Of a DNA stretch of 64,000 nt, positions 18,002 to 27,866 are shown in pieces. The number at the start of each line of letters is the position of its first letter. The first letter of the stretch is position 1. Source of the DNA: Polynucleobacter sp. JS-Safj-400b-B2. GTDB lineage: Bacteria; Pseudomonadota; Gammaproteobacteria; Burkholderiales; Burkholderiaceae. Both the position numbers and the translations under genes were made by a program. The stretch lies in the NCBI RefSeq assembly GCF_018881975.1, contig NZ_JACVPJ010000007.1, positions 55,244-119,243 of the forward strand. The letters run 5' to 3'. Under the pieces are notes generated by a model, which was not told the origin of the DNA, made no database searches, and saw only the letters and a list, made by a program, of their open reading frames with translations.

Positions 18002-19093
18002 TTAGATCGCTGCAGCAATCGCCTTCCCTAGATCATCCGTCTTTGCAGTGCCACCTAGATCTGGTGTTAATGGGGCATTTCCAGGGCCAGATGCCAATAC
18101 TTTTTCTATTGCAGTAAATATTGCTTTGCCAGCCTCTGGATAACCAAGGTGGTCTAGCATCATCGCCCCACTCCAAATTTGACCAATCGGATTAGCGATC
18201 ATTTTGCCGAAAATGTCTGGCGCTGAGCCATGCACTGGCTCGAACAATGATGGGAATTTGCCCTCGGGATTAATGCTGCCTGATGGCGCTACAGCAATCG
18301 TACCTGTACAAGCAGGACCCAAATCAGACAAAATATCTCCGAACAAATTACTTGCTACTACTACGTCAAAACGATCAGGATTCATAACGAAATGAGCCGC
18401 CAAAATATCGATATGGTATTTGTCAGCCCTAACGTCAGTAAATTTCTTGGACATCGCCTCAACACGCTCATCCCAGTAAGGCATGGTAATAGCAATACCG
18501 TTTGACTTTGTTGCAGAGGTTAAATGCTTCTTAGGGCGACTTTGCGCTAAGTCAAATGCATATTGCAAGATTCGATCAACGCCCTGTCTTGTAAAAACAG
18601 ATTCTTGAATCACGATTTCACGATCGGTATCTGGGAACATCTTGCCACCAACGCTGGAGTATTCACCTTCAGTGTTCTCGCGTACCACGAAGAAATCAAT
18701 ATCACCGGGCTTGCGATTCGCTAATGGACAAGGCACTCCAGGAAGTAAACGTACTGGACGCAAATTGACATACTGATCAAAGCCGCGGCGGAATTGAATT
18801 AAGCTTCCCCAAAGTGACACATGGTCAGGCAGAATGTCCGGCATACCGACTGCACCAAAAAAGATTGCGTCGTACTTCATGAGGATATCGAACCAATCAT
18901 CCGGCATCATCTTTCCATGCTTGAGATAGTAATCACAGCTTGCAAAGTCAAAATGGTCAAACTGCATACCGAGATTAAATTTACGATTGGCCGCCTCTAG
19001 CGCGCGAACGCCCTCTGGCATCACTTCTTTGCCAATACCATCACCTGGGATAACAGCAATCTTTGGGTTCTTGAAAATTTTCTTTGCGTTCAT
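18002..19093 (-). CDS. tartrate/D-malate dehydrogenase family oxidoreductase
   Basis: A 363-residue NAD-dependent beta-decarboxylating dehydrogenase of the isocitrate/isopropylmalate superfamily. Signatures are AVIPGDGIGKEV at the N-terminus, the substrate-binding arginines in SLIQFRRGFDQYVNLRPVR, FFVVRENTEGEYSSVGG, and the metal-binding SNLFGDILSDLG. The GDIDFFVVRENTEGEYS variant and overall sequence fit tartrate dehydrogenase/D-malate dehydrogenase (TtuC/DmlA) better than LeuB, whose usual leuCDB neighbours are absent. It lies 49 bp downstream of the SprT-like gene. The exact substrate (tartrate, D-malate or another 2-hydroxyacid) is undecided. Confidence 0.85.
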   Translation of the reverse strand: MNAKKIFKNPKIAVIPGDGIGKEVMPEGVRALEAANRKFNLGMQFDHFDFASCDYYLKHGKMMPDDWFDILMKYDAIFFGAVGMPDILPDHVSLWGSLIQFRRGFDQYVNLRPVRLLPGVPCPLANRKPGDIDFFVVRENTEGEYSSVGGKMFPDTDREIVIQESVFTRQGVDRILQYAFDLAQSRPKKHLTSATKSNGIAITMPYWDERVEAMSKKFTDVRADKYHIDILAAHFVMNPDRFDVVVASNLFGDILSDLGPACTGTIAVAPSGSINPEGKFPSLFEPVHGSAPDIFGKMIANPIGQIWSGAMMLDHLGYPEAGKAIFTAIEKVLASGPGNAPLTPDLGGTAKTDDLGKAIAAAI

Positions 19094-19142
19094 AATTTAT
19101 GCGTCTCTTTATATTTTTGTTGAATATTAATTTTACAAATTT

Positions 19143-19805
19143 CTAGCTGATTGCACGACGGATTTCGTCAGGTGCCTTCTTGCTACCTTTTTCAACTGAT
19201 TCACCATCGTAATCAGTGGTATTTTCGATTGTCTCTGGAACAGCTTCTAGCATCCGGATATTGTCCTTGGGGCAGATTGGTGCTCCATAACTAGCCCACT
19301 TCTTGAGCAAAGTTACCTCGTAGCCACATTGCCCACATTTAGCCTTACTTCGACTAGCATTGCTAGGCCTTGGGGGCGGGAAAACAATCGCTTGATGTGG
19401 ATATGGGCCTAGTTCCTGGCTAATCATCATCAGCTTCACTGTGAGCTCTTCAGTAGCATGGGCCATTCTGGCAGGACCTTCCAGACCCACCGTTTGAGCG
19501 ATTCCCTTGAAATCTTCGCCGTGACCGCTAAAACAGTCGTCAACGGCATGGCAAAGCTCATGAACCAAGGTGTCCAAGAGTTGTACGGGCTCATCCAATT
19601 TAGGAGAGATAAATATCTCATTTACACCCCCGCCTGAGCGTTCTCGCGGCCAACATTGCCCTAGAGTGGTTCTAGGACTACTGGAGGCCGGAAATCCGCA
19701 TGAGACCCTGACGGGAGGGATGGCATAACCTGCTTTTGAAAAGACCAGCTCTAGATGCCTTACAGCATCTTCTAGCCAGGCTTCACGTACTGTATGTTGC
19801 TTCAT
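19143..19805 (-). CDS. SprT-like zinc metalloprotease-fold protein
   Basis: A 220-residue SprT-like domain protein. The zinc site HELCH (residues 82-86) with a third ligand likely at His95 (GHGEDFK) is intact, so it could be catalytic. A C-terminal zinc ribbon is suggested by CGQCGYEV near residue 155 and a later Cys in ICPKDN. A charged tail follows. SprT/Spartan proteins are linked to removal of DNA-protein crosslinks in eukaryotes; the bacterial role is unclear. It lies upstream of the tartrate dehydrogenase-like gene and diverges from the amidase gene 78 bp away. Confidence 0.85.
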   Translation of the reverse strand: MKQHTVREAWLEDAVRHLELVFSKAGYAIPPVRVSCGFPASSSPRTTLGQCWPRERSGGGVNEIFISPKLDEPVQLLDTLVHELCHAVDDCFSGHGEDFKGIAQTVGLEGPARMAHATEELTVKLMMISQELGPYPHQAIVFPPPRPSNASRSKAKCGQCGYEVTLLKKWASYGAPICPKDNIRMLEAVPETIENTTDYDGESVEKGSKKAPDEIRRAIS

Positions 19806-19848
19806 CTAACTTATCTTCTATCGTCATTCTGGAACAAAAAGGCTTAAA

Positions 19849-19877
19849 TTGCGATCATACGCCACCATAAGTAGAAT
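19849..19877 (+). promoter_or_regulatory. sigma-70 promoter of the amidase gene
   Basis: TTGCGA (19849-19854), a 17-base spacer, and TAGAAT (19872-19877): both boxes near consensus at ideal spacing. The -10 ends six bases before the ATG at 19884, so the transcript should start at or just before the start codon. Confidence 0.55.
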
Positions 19878-19883
19878 GGAAAA

Positions 19884-21194
19884 ATGAAAGATCTCGAAAG
19901 CCTTAGCGCCACCCAAGCCATCAAAGCCCTCTCTAAGAGGGAAATTAAAGCAACTGATTTACTCCTATCCTGCCTAGACCGCATAGGGCAAAAGGAGAGT
20001 GTTGTTAAGGCCTGGGCAAGCCTGGGTAAGGAAAATGCCTTGTCTCGCGCCAAACAGCTTGATAAAGGTGCCTTTCAGGGTCTATTGCATGGTCTCCCAA
20101 TTGGGGTTAAAGATCTTTATGACACCTATGATTTGCCGACCTCCTATGGTTCACCCATTTACGCCAACCATTACCCAGTAGCTGATGCTGTGGCGGTTGC
20201 CCTGTTGCGACAGTCTGGTGCCATTATTTTAGGCAAAACCGTTACAACAGAATTTGCAACATTTAAGAGTGGCTTAACTACGAATCCACATAACCCAAAG
20301 CACACTCCCGGCGGATCCTCTAGCGGCTCTGCGTCTGCGGTAGCCGATTTCATGGTTCCACTGGCAACCGGCAGTCAAACTGCTGGCTCAATTATTCGCC
20401 CTGCTTCTTTTTGTGGGGTAGTGGGTTTTAAACCTAGTCATGGCAAAGTGAGTATTGCGGGAATTAAAAGTCTCTCTGTAACACTCGACACCATGGGTTG
20501 CTTTGGTAGAACAGTAGAAGATGTTGGGCTCGGTGTGGCAGCTATGAGTGGCGATCATCGACTAGCAAAAATTGAAGTCTTGCATAACAAACCCCGTATC
20601 GCCATTTGCAAAACGTCTAGCTGGCCGTTTGCACAAAAGGAAACTGCTACAGCGCTTGCAGTTGCCCGGCATGCCGCAGAGAGGGTTGCTAAAGGCACCG
20701 TAATTGATCAGAAGCTACCAAAGACATGTGATGGACTCACTCAAGCCCAAACTCGCATCATGATCTCTGAAATGTCACGCAGCCTTACTTTTGAACGAGT
20801 GCATTACGCTAAAAAGCTCAGCCCACAACTTCTGAAGCAACTTAGTGAAGGCGCTGAAATTAGCTATGAGCAATATGCAAAAGATTTGAGCCTTGCCGAT
20901 AAGTCAAGGGCGGCTATGGAAGACTTATTTAATAATGAAGTTGATATCTTGATCGCTCCGAGTGCAAATGGAGAAGCGCCCCTTACCAAAGATGGCACGG
21001 GAGATCCACTTTTTTCAAGAGCCTGGACTCTTCTAGGCTTGCCTTGCATCAATATCAACGTAGGCACTGGTCCCAATGGATTGCCAGTAGGCGTACAACT
21101 CATTGCTGGTCCAGGCAAGGATCATTTCTTATTAAGTGCTGCCCGGGCATTTACATTGGCATTGCCTGACCCCACCCTGCGAGATCAGGCTTAG
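19884..21194 (+). CDS. amidase (amidase signature family)
   Basis: A 436-residue amidase-signature hydrolase. The Ser-cisSer-Lys triad is visible: Lys in GLPIGVKDLYDTYD (about residue 74), cis-Ser in the GGSSSGSASAVAD signature (about 145-157) and the nucleophilic Ser in TGSQTAGSIIRPAS (about 170). The conserved GVVGFKPSHGKVS follows. It has no GatBC partners nearby, so it is probably a stand-alone amidase rather than GatA; the substrate is unknown. It has its own promoter and converges on a Bug receptor gene with only 8 bp between stops. Confidence 0.88.
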   Translation: MKDLESLSATQAIKALSKREIKATDLLLSCLDRIGQKESVVKAWASLGKENALSRAKQLDKGAFQGLLHGLPIGVKDLYDTYDLPTSYGSPIYANHYPVADAVAVALLRQSGAIILGKTVTTEFATFKSGLTTNPHNPKHTPGGSSSGSASAVADFMVPLATGSQTAGSIIRPASFCGVVGFKPSHGKVSIAGIKSLSVTLDTMGCFGRTVEDVGLGVAAMSGDHRLAKIEVLHNKPRIAICKTSSWPFAQKETATALAVARHAAERVAKGTVIDQKLPKTCDGLTQAQTRIMISEMSRSLTFERVHYAKKLSPQLLKQLSEGAEISYEQYAKDLSLADKSRAAMEDLFNNEVDILIAPSANGEAPLTKDGTGDPLFSRAWTLLGLPCININVGTGPNGLPVGVQLIAGPGKDHFLLSAARAFTLALPDPTLRDQA

Positions 21195-21202
21195 CCAAGT
21201 TC

Positions 21203-22177
21203 TTAATCAAGAGTAATGTTTGCCGCTTTGATCGCTTTTGCCCAGAAAGGAAGTTCTTTCTTAACTAGCGCATCAGTTTGGTTTGGTCCTAAGTAACGAA
21301 GTTCAACACCAGCAGCATCAGCACGCTCTTTAATTTCAGGCAGCGCCAAGCTTTGCTTTACAGAATTAGTGAGCTTGGTAACTACTGGTGCAGGAGTTCC
21401 GGCAGGCGCATAGAGGGCTACCCATGATTCCAGCTGAAATGATGGTAGACCAGCTTCAGCAGTAGTTGGTACGTTTGGCATACCAGGGTGACGATTTTTA
21501 CCGGTCACAGCAAGACCCTTGAGTTTTCCGCTTTGGACGTGTTGCATTACTGAGGGTGGCGTACTAATAAATACCTGTACTTGTCCCGCCAAAACATCCT
21601 GAATGGCTGGACCAGATCCCTTGTATGGAACATGCACCATATCCACACCCGTAGTTTGCTTGAAGATTTCCGTACCAATATGCGACACAGAACCATTGCC
21701 CTGTGAGGCGTAATTTAATTTACCTGGATTAGCTTTTGCATATGCAATGAATTCCTTCAGATTATTGACTGGCACTGAAGGGTGTACTGCAATGACATTG
21801 GTTGAAACAGTCAGCAAGGCTATTGGAGAGAAGTCTTTAATAGGATCCCACGGAAGCTTATCGAATAAAGCGGGATTACCAACGTGATAACCAGAATAGG
21901 AAATCAATAAAGTATAGCCATCGGGTTTTGCTTTGGCGACATACTGATAGGCTGTATTACCGCTTGCACCCGGCTTGTTATCAACAATCACTGGTTGACC
22001 GATCACACGCGTTAATGGTTCACTCAAAAGACGTGCCGAGGTATCAACCAGCCCACCAGGTGGATTGGGTACTACCAAAGTAATTGGACGATCAGGAAAG
22101 GATTGGGCCATAACTAGGCATGAAATCCCAAACCCCAAAATTACAAGCGCACTGCGTATCACTGAATATTTTTTCAT
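21203..22177 (-). CDS. Bug-family tripartite tricarboxylate transporter receptor (TctC-like)
   Basis: A periplasmic solute-binding protein of the Bug/TctC family, 324 residues. The N-terminus (MKKYSVIRSALVILGFGISC...VMAQ) is a Sec signal peptide with cleavage after MAQ. The family motifs FPDRPITLVVPNPPGG and KPGASGNTAYQYVAKAKPDG follow. The ATG at 22177 has GGAG seven bases upstream, so it is preferred over a TTG within that ribosome binding site. No TctA/TctB membrane genes are adjacent, which is usual for orphan Bug proteins. Its ligand is probably a carboxylate, not determined. The gene for an old yellow enzyme lies just upstream. Confidence 0.92.
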   Translation of the reverse strand: MKKYSVIRSALVILGFGISCLVMAQSFPDRPITLVVPNPPGGLVDTSARLLSEPLTRVIGQPVIVDNKPGASGNTAYQYVAKAKPDGYTLLISYSGYHVGNPALFDKLPWDPIKDFSPIALLTVSTNVIAVHPSVPVNNLKEFIAYAKANPGKLNYASQGNGSVSHIGTEIFKQTTGVDMVHVPYKGSGPAIQDVLAGQVQVFISTPPSVMQHVQSGKLKGLAVTGKNRHPGMPNVPTTAEAGLPSFQLESWVALYAPAGTPAPVVTKLTNSVKQSLALPEIKERADAAGVELRYLGPNQTDALVKKELPFWAKAIKAANITLD

Positions 22178-22207
22178 TACTGTCTCCAACCTATGATTTT
22201 TGAGTAC

Positions 22208-23329
22208 TTATCGCTGCCCTACTTTTACGTCACCAAATACGGCTTGCGCTTCTCGAGGTAAACAACGCCAATAACGCTCATTTGCAGTAACTGTGCCACC
22301 AAGGGCTGCTGCAGCTTCCCAACCCCAGCGAGGCTTGTATAGGAATGCTCTAGCCAAAGCTATGAGATCCGCATCACCCGCCAGCAAAATGTCTTCGGCT
22401 TGCTGTGGCTCGGTAATAAGTCCAACAGTCATGGTTGGCAAACCAGATTGATCTTTAACAATCTTTGCAAAAGGCACTTGGTAGTTTGGACCAATCGCAA
22501 TCTTTTGTTTTGGTGAAATGCCACCAGAAGAAATGTGTACGAAATCACAACCCAATGGTTTAAGTTGTTTTGCAAAATTCGCCGTTTCTTCTGGGGTCCA
22601 ACCGCCCTCAATCCAGTCACTAGCTGAAATGCGTATGCCAAGCACACCCTGGTATGCCGCTCGAACAGCAGCAAAGAGCTCTAAGGGAAAGCGAATGCGG
22701 TTTTCAAATGAGCCGCCATACTCATCTGTGCGCTGATTGGCAATGGGGGATAAAAATTGATGCAACAAGTATCCATGAGCACCATGGAGCTCAATCCCAT
22801 CAATTCCAATACGATCTGCACGTTTTGCTGATGCTACAAAATCATCGATTAGCTTTTTTAATTCAGCCTTACTTAATTCATGAGGTAAGCGCTCTCCATC
22901 TAACTGGGGGATTGCTGAGGGCGCTAGTGTTTCCCATCCACCCTGATCTGTTGAGAGTAGTTGTCCGCCATCCCAGGGAGTTGCACTTGATGCCTTGCGA
23001 CCTGCATGAGCCAACTGAATAAAAACAGGGACTACAGGAGCCAATCCACGCGCGCGACTTAATTTGTCTTTCAAAGCCGATTCAGTGCGATCATCCCAAA
23101 GCCCTAGACAAGCAGGCGTAATTCGGGCCTCTGGGCTTACCCCGGTGGCCTCAATAATGAAGAGTGCTGCGCCACTATTAAGCAAGTTTCCCCAATGCAT
23201 GAGGTGCCAGTCAGTGGCTTCGCCGTTATTGGCGGAATACTGGCACATTGGAGCGACAACTATGCGATTTGCTAGCTCAAGGGGCCCACGTGGGGAATTG
23301 AGGGTATAACTTGAAAATAAAAGACTCAT
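22208..23329 (-). CDS. NADH:flavin oxidoreductase (old yellow enzyme, YqjM/XenA class)
   Basis: A 373-residue FMN-dependent ene-reductase. The N-terminal RIVVAPMCQYSAN segment has the Cys and Tyr typical of the thermophilic-like/YqjM class. HGAHGYLLHQFLSPIANQR carries the substrate-binding His pair and FMN contacts, and LARAFLYKPRW is near the phosphate site. Such enzymes reduce activated C=C bonds; the natural substrate is unknown. It lies 30 bp upstream of the Bug receptor gene and may be cotranscribed with it. AAGG six bases before the ATG serves as ribosome binding site. Confidence 0.9.
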   Translation of the reverse strand: MSLLFSSYTLNSPRGPLELANRIVVAPMCQYSANNGEATDWHLMHWGNLLNSGAALFIIEATGVSPEARITPACLGLWDDRTESALKDKLSRARGLAPVVPVFIQLAHAGRKASSATPWDGGQLLSTDQGGWETLAPSAIPQLDGERLPHELSKAELKKLIDDFVASAKRADRIGIDGIELHGAHGYLLHQFLSPIANQRTDEYGGSFENRIRFPLELFAAVRAAYQGVLGIRISASDWIEGGWTPEETANFAKQLKPLGCDFVHISSGGISPKQKIAIGPNYQVPFAKIVKDQSGLPTMTVGLITEPQQAEDILLAGDADLIALARAFLYKPRWGWEAAAALGGTVTANERYWRCLPREAQAVFGDVKVGQR

Positions 23330-23492
23330 GGAATGCCTTTAAAAGCCCAAAAATAGGTCAAAAAATACGAAAATTGCCGTAAAGCGATAGAATACTTAAA
23401 AAGCAGAATAAACGAGACAGCGAAGTCGTGCAGGCTATTTAGCTAAGCGGCTTTTTTACCAAAAACCTGAAAAATACTCACCACAAGAGATT

Positions 23493-25013
23493 ATGAACGA
23501 ACCTCAAGCCTTTGAATCAAAAGAAGATATTGGCCACTTTGTTGGCGGCAATGTAGTTGCCCCTAAAGATGGTCGCTTTGCCGATGTTTACAACCCAACC
23601 AAAGGAACTGTAGCGCGCCGTGTTGCGCTTGCCAGCCGCAAAGAGGTTGATGAAGTTGTAGCCAATGCCCAAACAGCATTTGTGTCATGGAGTCAAACCT
23701 CCCCATTGCGCCGTGCACGCATCATGTTCAAGTATCTTGAATTGCTAAACGCTTATCGCGATGAGTTGGCTGCCATTATTACAGCAGAACATGGCAAGGT
23801 ATTTACAGATGCCCAAGGTGAAGTAACACGCGGTATTGAGATCGTGGAATTTGCGACTGGCATTCCTGAGCTACTCAAAGGCGACTACACCGAGCAAGTA
23901 TCTACGGGTATCGATAACTGGGTTATGCGTCAGCCTTTAGGTGTAGTTGCTGGTATCACCCCATTTAACTTCCCAGTCATGGTGCCAATGTGGATGTTCC
24001 CGGTTGCGATTGCTTGCGGCAACACTTTCATTCTCAAACCTAGCCCTACCGATCCTTCCGCATCTTTATTTATGGCCAAGCTTCTTAAAGAAGCTGGTCT
24101 GCCTGACGGAGTGTTTAACGTTGTTCAAGGCGACAAAGAAGCAGTTGATGCCTTAATTGAAAATCCAGATGTCAAGGCAGTTAGTTTCGTGGGTTCCACT
24201 CCAATCGCTAATTACATCTATGAGCGCTGCTCTCACTTTGGCAAGCGCTCCCAAGCCTTAGGCGGTGCAAAGAATCACATGGTAATCATGCCTGACGCTG
24301 ATATTGATAAAGCAATTGATGCTTTGGTTGGCGCTGCTTACGGCTCTGCTGGTGAGCGTTGTATGGCAATTTCTGTAGCGGTATTAGTTGGTGATGTGGC
24401 AGAGAAGATCATGCCAAAGCTGATCGAGCGCACCAAGACTCTTAAAGTTAAAAATGGTATGGAACTTGATGCTGAAATGGGTCCAATCGTTACTAAAGCG
24501 GCTCTTGAGCGCATTACTGGCTATATTGATGCTGGCGTAGCCTCAGGTGCAAAACTTCTGGTTGATGGCCGCGGACTCAAGGTTCCTGGCAACGAGAGCG
24601 GCTTCTTTATCGGCGGTACATTGTTTGACAATGTCACACCAGACATGAAGATCTATTTAGAAGAAATCTTTGGACCAGTGTTATCTTGCTTGCGCGTGGC
24701 TAACTTTACTGAAGCCTTGAATTTGGTTAATTCCTGTGAGTTTGGTAATGGAGTAGCCTGCTTTACGAGCGATGGCAATATTGCCCGTGAATTTGCCCGC
24801 CGCGTTCAGGTCGGCATGGTTGGCATTAACGTACCTATTCCGGTTCCAATGGCATGGCACGGCTTTGGTGGTTGGAAAAAGTCGATCTTTGGCGATATGC
24901 ATGCATATGGCAAAGAAGGCGTACGTTTCTACACCAAGCAAAAGAGTGTGATGCAACGCTGGCCTGAGAGTATTGCTAAAGGCGCAGAGTTTGTAATGCC
25001 TACCTCTAAGTAA
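23493..25013 (+). CDS. mmsA: CoA-acylating methylmalonate-semialdehyde dehydrogenase
   Basis: A 506-residue aldehyde dehydrogenase-fold enzyme converting methylmalonate semialdehyde to propionyl-CoA (valine, thymine or beta-alanine catabolism). The catalytic Cys lies in [14 protein letters not shown] near residue 289. The family-specific [27 protein letters not shown] and [18 protein letters not shown] segments are present, and [10 protein letters not shown] distinguishes MmsA from ordinary ALDHs. It stands alone, without mmsB, in a 163-bp divergent promoter region shared with the old yellow enzyme gene, and ends before a strong terminator. Confidence 0.95.
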   Translation: MNEPQAFESKEDIGHFVGGNVVAPKDGRFADVYNPTKGTVARRVALASRKEVDEVVANAQTAFVSWSQTSPLRRARIMFKYLELLNAYRDELAAIITAEHGKVFTDAQGEVTRGIEIVEFATGIPELLKGDYTEQVSTGIDNWVMRQPLGVVAGITPFNFPVMVPMWMFPVAIACGNTFILKPSPTDPSASLFMAKLLKEAGLPDGVFNVVQGDKEAVDALIENPDVKAVSFVGSTPIANYIYERCSHFGKRSQALGGAKNHMVIMPDADIDKAIDALVGAAYGSAGERCMAISVAVLVGDVAEKIMPKLIERTKTLKVKNGMELDAEMGPIVTKAALERITGYIDAGVASGAKLLVDGRGLKVPGNESGFFIGGTLFDNVTPDMKIYLEEIFGPVLSCLRVANFTEALNLVNSCEFGNGVACFTSDGNIAREFARRVQVGMVGINVPIPVPMAWHGFGGWKKSIFGDMHAYGKEGVRFYTKQKSVMQRWPESIAKGAEFVMPTSK

Positions 25014-25031
25014 TATCAGGAAGTGATTAGC

Positions 25032-25059
25032 AAAAAAGCGATCTTCGGATCGCTTTTTT
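25032..25059. terminator. strong bidirectional terminator with TTCG loop
   Basis: Perfect 12-bp stem AAAAAAGCGATC / GATCGCTTTTTT closed by a TTCG tetraloop. It lies between the convergent mmsA (+) and DUF1178 (-) genes and works on both strands. Confidence 0.92.
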
Positions 25060-25082
25060 ATTTGCCAGGATGAAGTAAAAAA

Positions 25083-25568
25083 TTACTGTAGCGTATTTTT
25101 AAGAGCGGGAATCATTGGCATCGAGAGCACATCAATACCCTCTTCTCGTAAGGCCTCAGCCTCATCCAAAGTAGTTTGGCCACGAATACTTCTCTCGGGA
25201 GATTCCTTGTAGTGAATTTTTCTAGCCTCATCAGCGAACGAATTGCCAACATCTTCAGAGCGCCCCATTAGCTCACGCATACCTTTCAAAAAGGCGGCCT
25301 GTACTTGAGCCTCGAGATGAGAATGGTCGCTACCAGTTAGAGCAACAACACCCCCACTATGACTTTGAGGTTCGGCCTCAGGTAAAGTTAACTCAGTAGA
25401 GCTTGATTTACCAATATGTGGAGCTGAAGGCATGCGAGTAATTTCCGTGCTGTCGCATACTGGACAAGCAATCATCCCTTTGTCCTGCTGAGCAAGGCAA
25501 TCCTGCTCTGAAGCAAACCAGCCTTCAAAGCGATGGTCTAGGGGGCATGCTAAGTTATAAACTTTCAT
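25083..25568 (-). CDS. DUF1178 family protein
   Basis: A 161-residue soluble protein matching DUF1178. The N-terminal zinc-ribbon-like part reads KVYNLACPLDHRFEGWF and ends with the CPVC pair near residue 38 and the conserved TRMPSAPHI. The C-terminal half contains the family's FADEARKIHYKE and an EEGIDVLSMP ending, where the family usually ends in Pro-rich residues. The function is unknown. It sits downstream of the Nudix gene in the same orientation, but has its own likely promoter directly before the ATG and no ribosome binding site, so it may be translated from a leaderless mRNA. Confidence 0.87.
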   Translation of the reverse strand: MKVYNLACPLDHRFEGWFASEQDCLAQQDKGMIACPVCDSTEITRMPSAPHIGKSSSTELTLPEAEPQSHSGGVVALTGSDHSHLEAQVQAAFLKGMRELMGRSEDVGNSFADEARKIHYKESPERSIRGQTTLDEAEALREEGIDVLSMPMIPALKNTLQ

Positions 25569-25574
25569 AAAACA

Positions 25575-25602
25575 TATATAGAGGTAAAAATGCCAAATTC
25601 AA
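25575..25602 (-). promoter_or_regulatory. sigma-70 promoter of the DUF1178 gene
   Basis: Minus-strand TTGAAT (25597-25602), 16-base spacer, TATATA (25575-25580), then TGTTTT and the ATG at 25568. The predicted start point coincides with the start codon and no Shine-Dalgarno sequence is present. Confidence 0.5.
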
Positions 25603-25636
25603 TACCTCTATTTTAGTCGGGTTTGGCTAATGCCTA

Positions 25637-26233
25637 TTAGATAGGCTTGGGAGTAACCAATCCCCGGCGATAGCGGTCTAACCAATAGGCTGAAATAGTT
25701 GTTTTGACATCGGTGATTTCGCCATCCTCTACCCATGCCAGAAGTTGGTCTATGGAAGCAGCAAACACATCTAAAAACTCTTCCTCGTCAAGATGACTCT
25801 TCCCAGGAACTAAATCTTCCGCTAAATAGATATCTATGAACTCAGTTGAATAAGAGATTACTGGATGGATACGTCTTATATAACTCCATTTTTTGGCTGT
25901 ATACCCAGTTTCTTCCTCAAGCTCTCGTCGTGCACAGACTAGATGATCCTCGCTAGGATCCAGTTTTCCAGCAGGAATTTCGATACAGGTCTTGGCAATT
26001 GGATAGCGATACTGGCGCTCAAGCAGCACCCGACCATCATCCAAGATTGCAAGAATGGCTACCGCACCAGGGTGTGTTAAATATTCGCGTATTGCCTCTT
26101 CACCATCAGGCAATGAGACTTTATCTCGTTTCATGTTTAAGAAGATGCCGCCGTAAATATCTTCGCCAGATAGGCGCTCTTCACGTAAATGTTTATCACC
26201 AGTTGGCAGATCTTCAAATGATTTTTCAGTCAT
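25637..26233 (-). CDS. Nudix hydrolase, ADP-ribose pyrophosphatase type
   Basis: A 198-residue Nudix enzyme. The complete Nudix box (G-x5-E-x7-REUxEExGU) starts at GKLDPSEDHLVCARRE and continues LEEETGY, around residues 88-110. The N-terminal beta-strand segment and the YRYPIAKTCIEIPAG element before the box are typical of ADP-ribose/ADP-sugar pyrophosphatases (NudF/YffH type). It probably hydrolyses ADP-ribose to AMP and ribose-5-phosphate. It follows the nuo operon but is separated from it by a terminator. No ribosome binding site is evident. Confidence 0.88.
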   Translation of the reverse strand: MTEKSFEDLPTGDKHLREERLSGEDIYGGIFLNMKRDKVSLPDGEEAIREYLTHPGAVAILAILDDGRVLLERQYRYPIAKTCIEIPAGKLDPSEDHLVCARRELEEETGYTAKKWSYIRRIHPVISYSTEFIDIYLAEDLVPGKSHLDEEEFLDVFAASIDQLLAWVEDGEITDVKTTISAYWLDRYRRGLVTPKPI

Positions 26234-26316
26234 AGCGTCTTAGTAAGTATTCCGTCTGTTATTGATTAATCCAGCTTAACTAAATTGAATGTCATATTGA
26301 TGGCATCTGAAATGAT

Positions 26317-26338
26317 AAAGGCCCCTTACGGAGCCTTT
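26317..26338 (-). terminator. terminator of the nuo operon
   Basis: Minus-strand AAAGGCTCC, loop GTAA, GGGGCCTTT: a nine-bp stem with one T-G pair, 19 bp past the nuoN stop. The T tract after it is weak (ATCATTTC), so efficiency is uncertain. Confidence 0.6.
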
Positions 26339-26356
26339 AGAAAGATGTTGATTCTT

Positions 26357-27856
26357 TTAAGATCCCAGTAAGGTACGGCGCATTGCATCTAAGCAAAGAC
26401 TCATTAGACCAGCAGGAACAATGCCGATAACTAAAACCAAAATGCTATTAAGGCTCAAGAGCCCTTTGGCAATGCCGGAACCAGAGACCGTGATCTCGTG
26501 CTCAGGTTCATCAAAATACATCACCTTGACTACGCGCAAGTAATAGAAGGCACCCACTAAAGAGGCCATTACAGCGATGACTGCCAAGAAGGTATGCTCG
26601 GCATCCACTAGGGCTTCTAGAACGCCCAATTTAGCTGCAAAACCAACTGTAGGCGGAATCCCTGCTAAAGAGAACATCATGACTAGACCAATAAAGGCAA
26701 ACCACGGATGCTTCTTATTGAGCCCCTTTAATCCATCCAAGGTTTCGCAATCGTAGCCTTTGCGTGACAAAGCCATCAACAAACCGAAGGTGCCAAGCGT
26801 TGTCAAAACATAAGTGATCGCGTAGAACATGGCAGCACTAAACGCATGATCGTCAAATACCGACAACATGCCCAAGAGTACAAAGCCCATTTGTGCAATG
26901 GCTGAATACGCTAACATGCGCTTGATATTCGTTTGGGCAATCGCTGTGACGTTACCAACAACCAGAGATAAGACTGCTAGCAAGACCAACATTGGCTGCC
27001 AATCACCCAATAACGGTAACAAGGTATTTACTAATAAACGAAATAGCAAAGCAAAGGCGGCTAGCTTAGGCGCTGCAGCAATCATCAAGGTTACCGCTGT
27101 AGGCGCACCCTGATAAACGTCTGGTACCCACATATGAAATGGCACCACACCCAACTTAAATGCTAGACCAGCAACAATGAATACCAAACCAAAGGCCATT
27201 ACCAAATGATTCACGCGTGGATCAGCAACCACCTTAAAGATCTCGATTAGATCCAAGGATCCGGTAACGCCGTACAACATAGACATGCCATAGAGCAAGA
27301 AGCCAGAAGCTAATGCGCCCAAGATGAAATACTTAATACCAGCCTCAACACTCTTCTCGCTGCCGTGGCGCATCGCTACCAAAGCATAAGTTGGCAATGC
27401 CATCAGTTCTAAGCCAAGGTACAAGGTCAACAAATTTGCACCCGAGATCAATACAAACTGACCTAGCAAGGCAAGTAAAGCTAAAACAATGAAGTCCGGA
27501 CGGAATAAAGCACGATCCATTAAGTACTGTTTGGAATAAATCAAACTGACTAATACGGCGATACAAGAGCAAGCTTTCAGTAAATTTGAAAATGGATCAG
27601 ATTGAAATAAACCATTCATTGCTACCAGAGCAGGATCACCCATGCGACCGATAAACATGAAAATAAGATATGCCAACAAGATGAGTGAGAAAAAATACAC
27701 AAAGCCAACTCCGCGTGGAGTATGGAAAATATCTTGCTCTACACCTGGGGTAGATATCACTTTCTCCGGAACATACACACTAACAACCAGTAATAAGGAG
27801 GTTGCTACGAGTAAAACAAGTTCTGGCAGGATGGCAAATAGATCGAAGGCTTGCAT
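26357..27856 (-). CDS. nuoN: NADH-quinone oxidoreductase subunit N
   Basis: One of the three antiporter-like proton-pumping membrane subunits of complex I. The 499-residue protein has about 14 membrane helices. The conserved helix-7/8 Lys lies in the [21 protein letters not shown] region, and a broken-helix lysine is in [16 protein letters not shown]. It ends the 14-gene nuo operon and is followed by a terminator. Order and orientation match the standard nuoA-N set. Confidence 0.97.
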   Translation of the reverse strand: MQAFDLFAILPELVLLVATSLLLVVSVYVPEKVISTPGVEQDIFHTPRGVGFVYFFSLILLAYLIFMFIGRMGDPALVAMNGLFQSDPFSNLLKACSCIAVLVSLIYSKQYLMDRALFRPDFIVLALLALLGQFVLISGANLLTLYLGLELMALPTYALVAMRHGSEKSVEAGIKYFILGALASGFLLYGMSMLYGVTGSLDLIEIFKVVADPRVNHLVMAFGLVFIVAGLAFKLGVVPFHMWVPDVYQGAPTAVTLMIAAAPKLAAFALLFRLLVNTLLPLLGDWQPMLVLLAVLSLVVGNVTAIAQTNIKRMLAYSAIAQMGFVLLGMLSVFDDHAFSAAMFYAITYVLTTLGTFGLLMALSRKGYDCETLDGLKGLNKKHPWFAFIGLVMMFSLAGIPPTVGFAAKLGVLEALVDAEHTFLAVIAVMASLVGAFYYLRVVKVMYFDEPEHEITVSGSGIAKGLLSLNSILVLVIGIVPAGLMSLCLDAMRRTLLGS

Positions 27857-27866
27857 ATGTACTTAC

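Noticed and set aside
20288..20353. amidase gene as gatA of the Glu-tRNA amidotransferase
   Set aside because: The signature is shared by all amidases; gatB and gatC are not adjacent and the sequence around the triad looks like a stand-alone amidase.
23330..23492. hairpin or riboswitch in the mmsA/old yellow enzyme divergent region
   Set aside because: Only short, poorly paired inverted repeats (GCTA/TAGC) and no recognisable aptamer.
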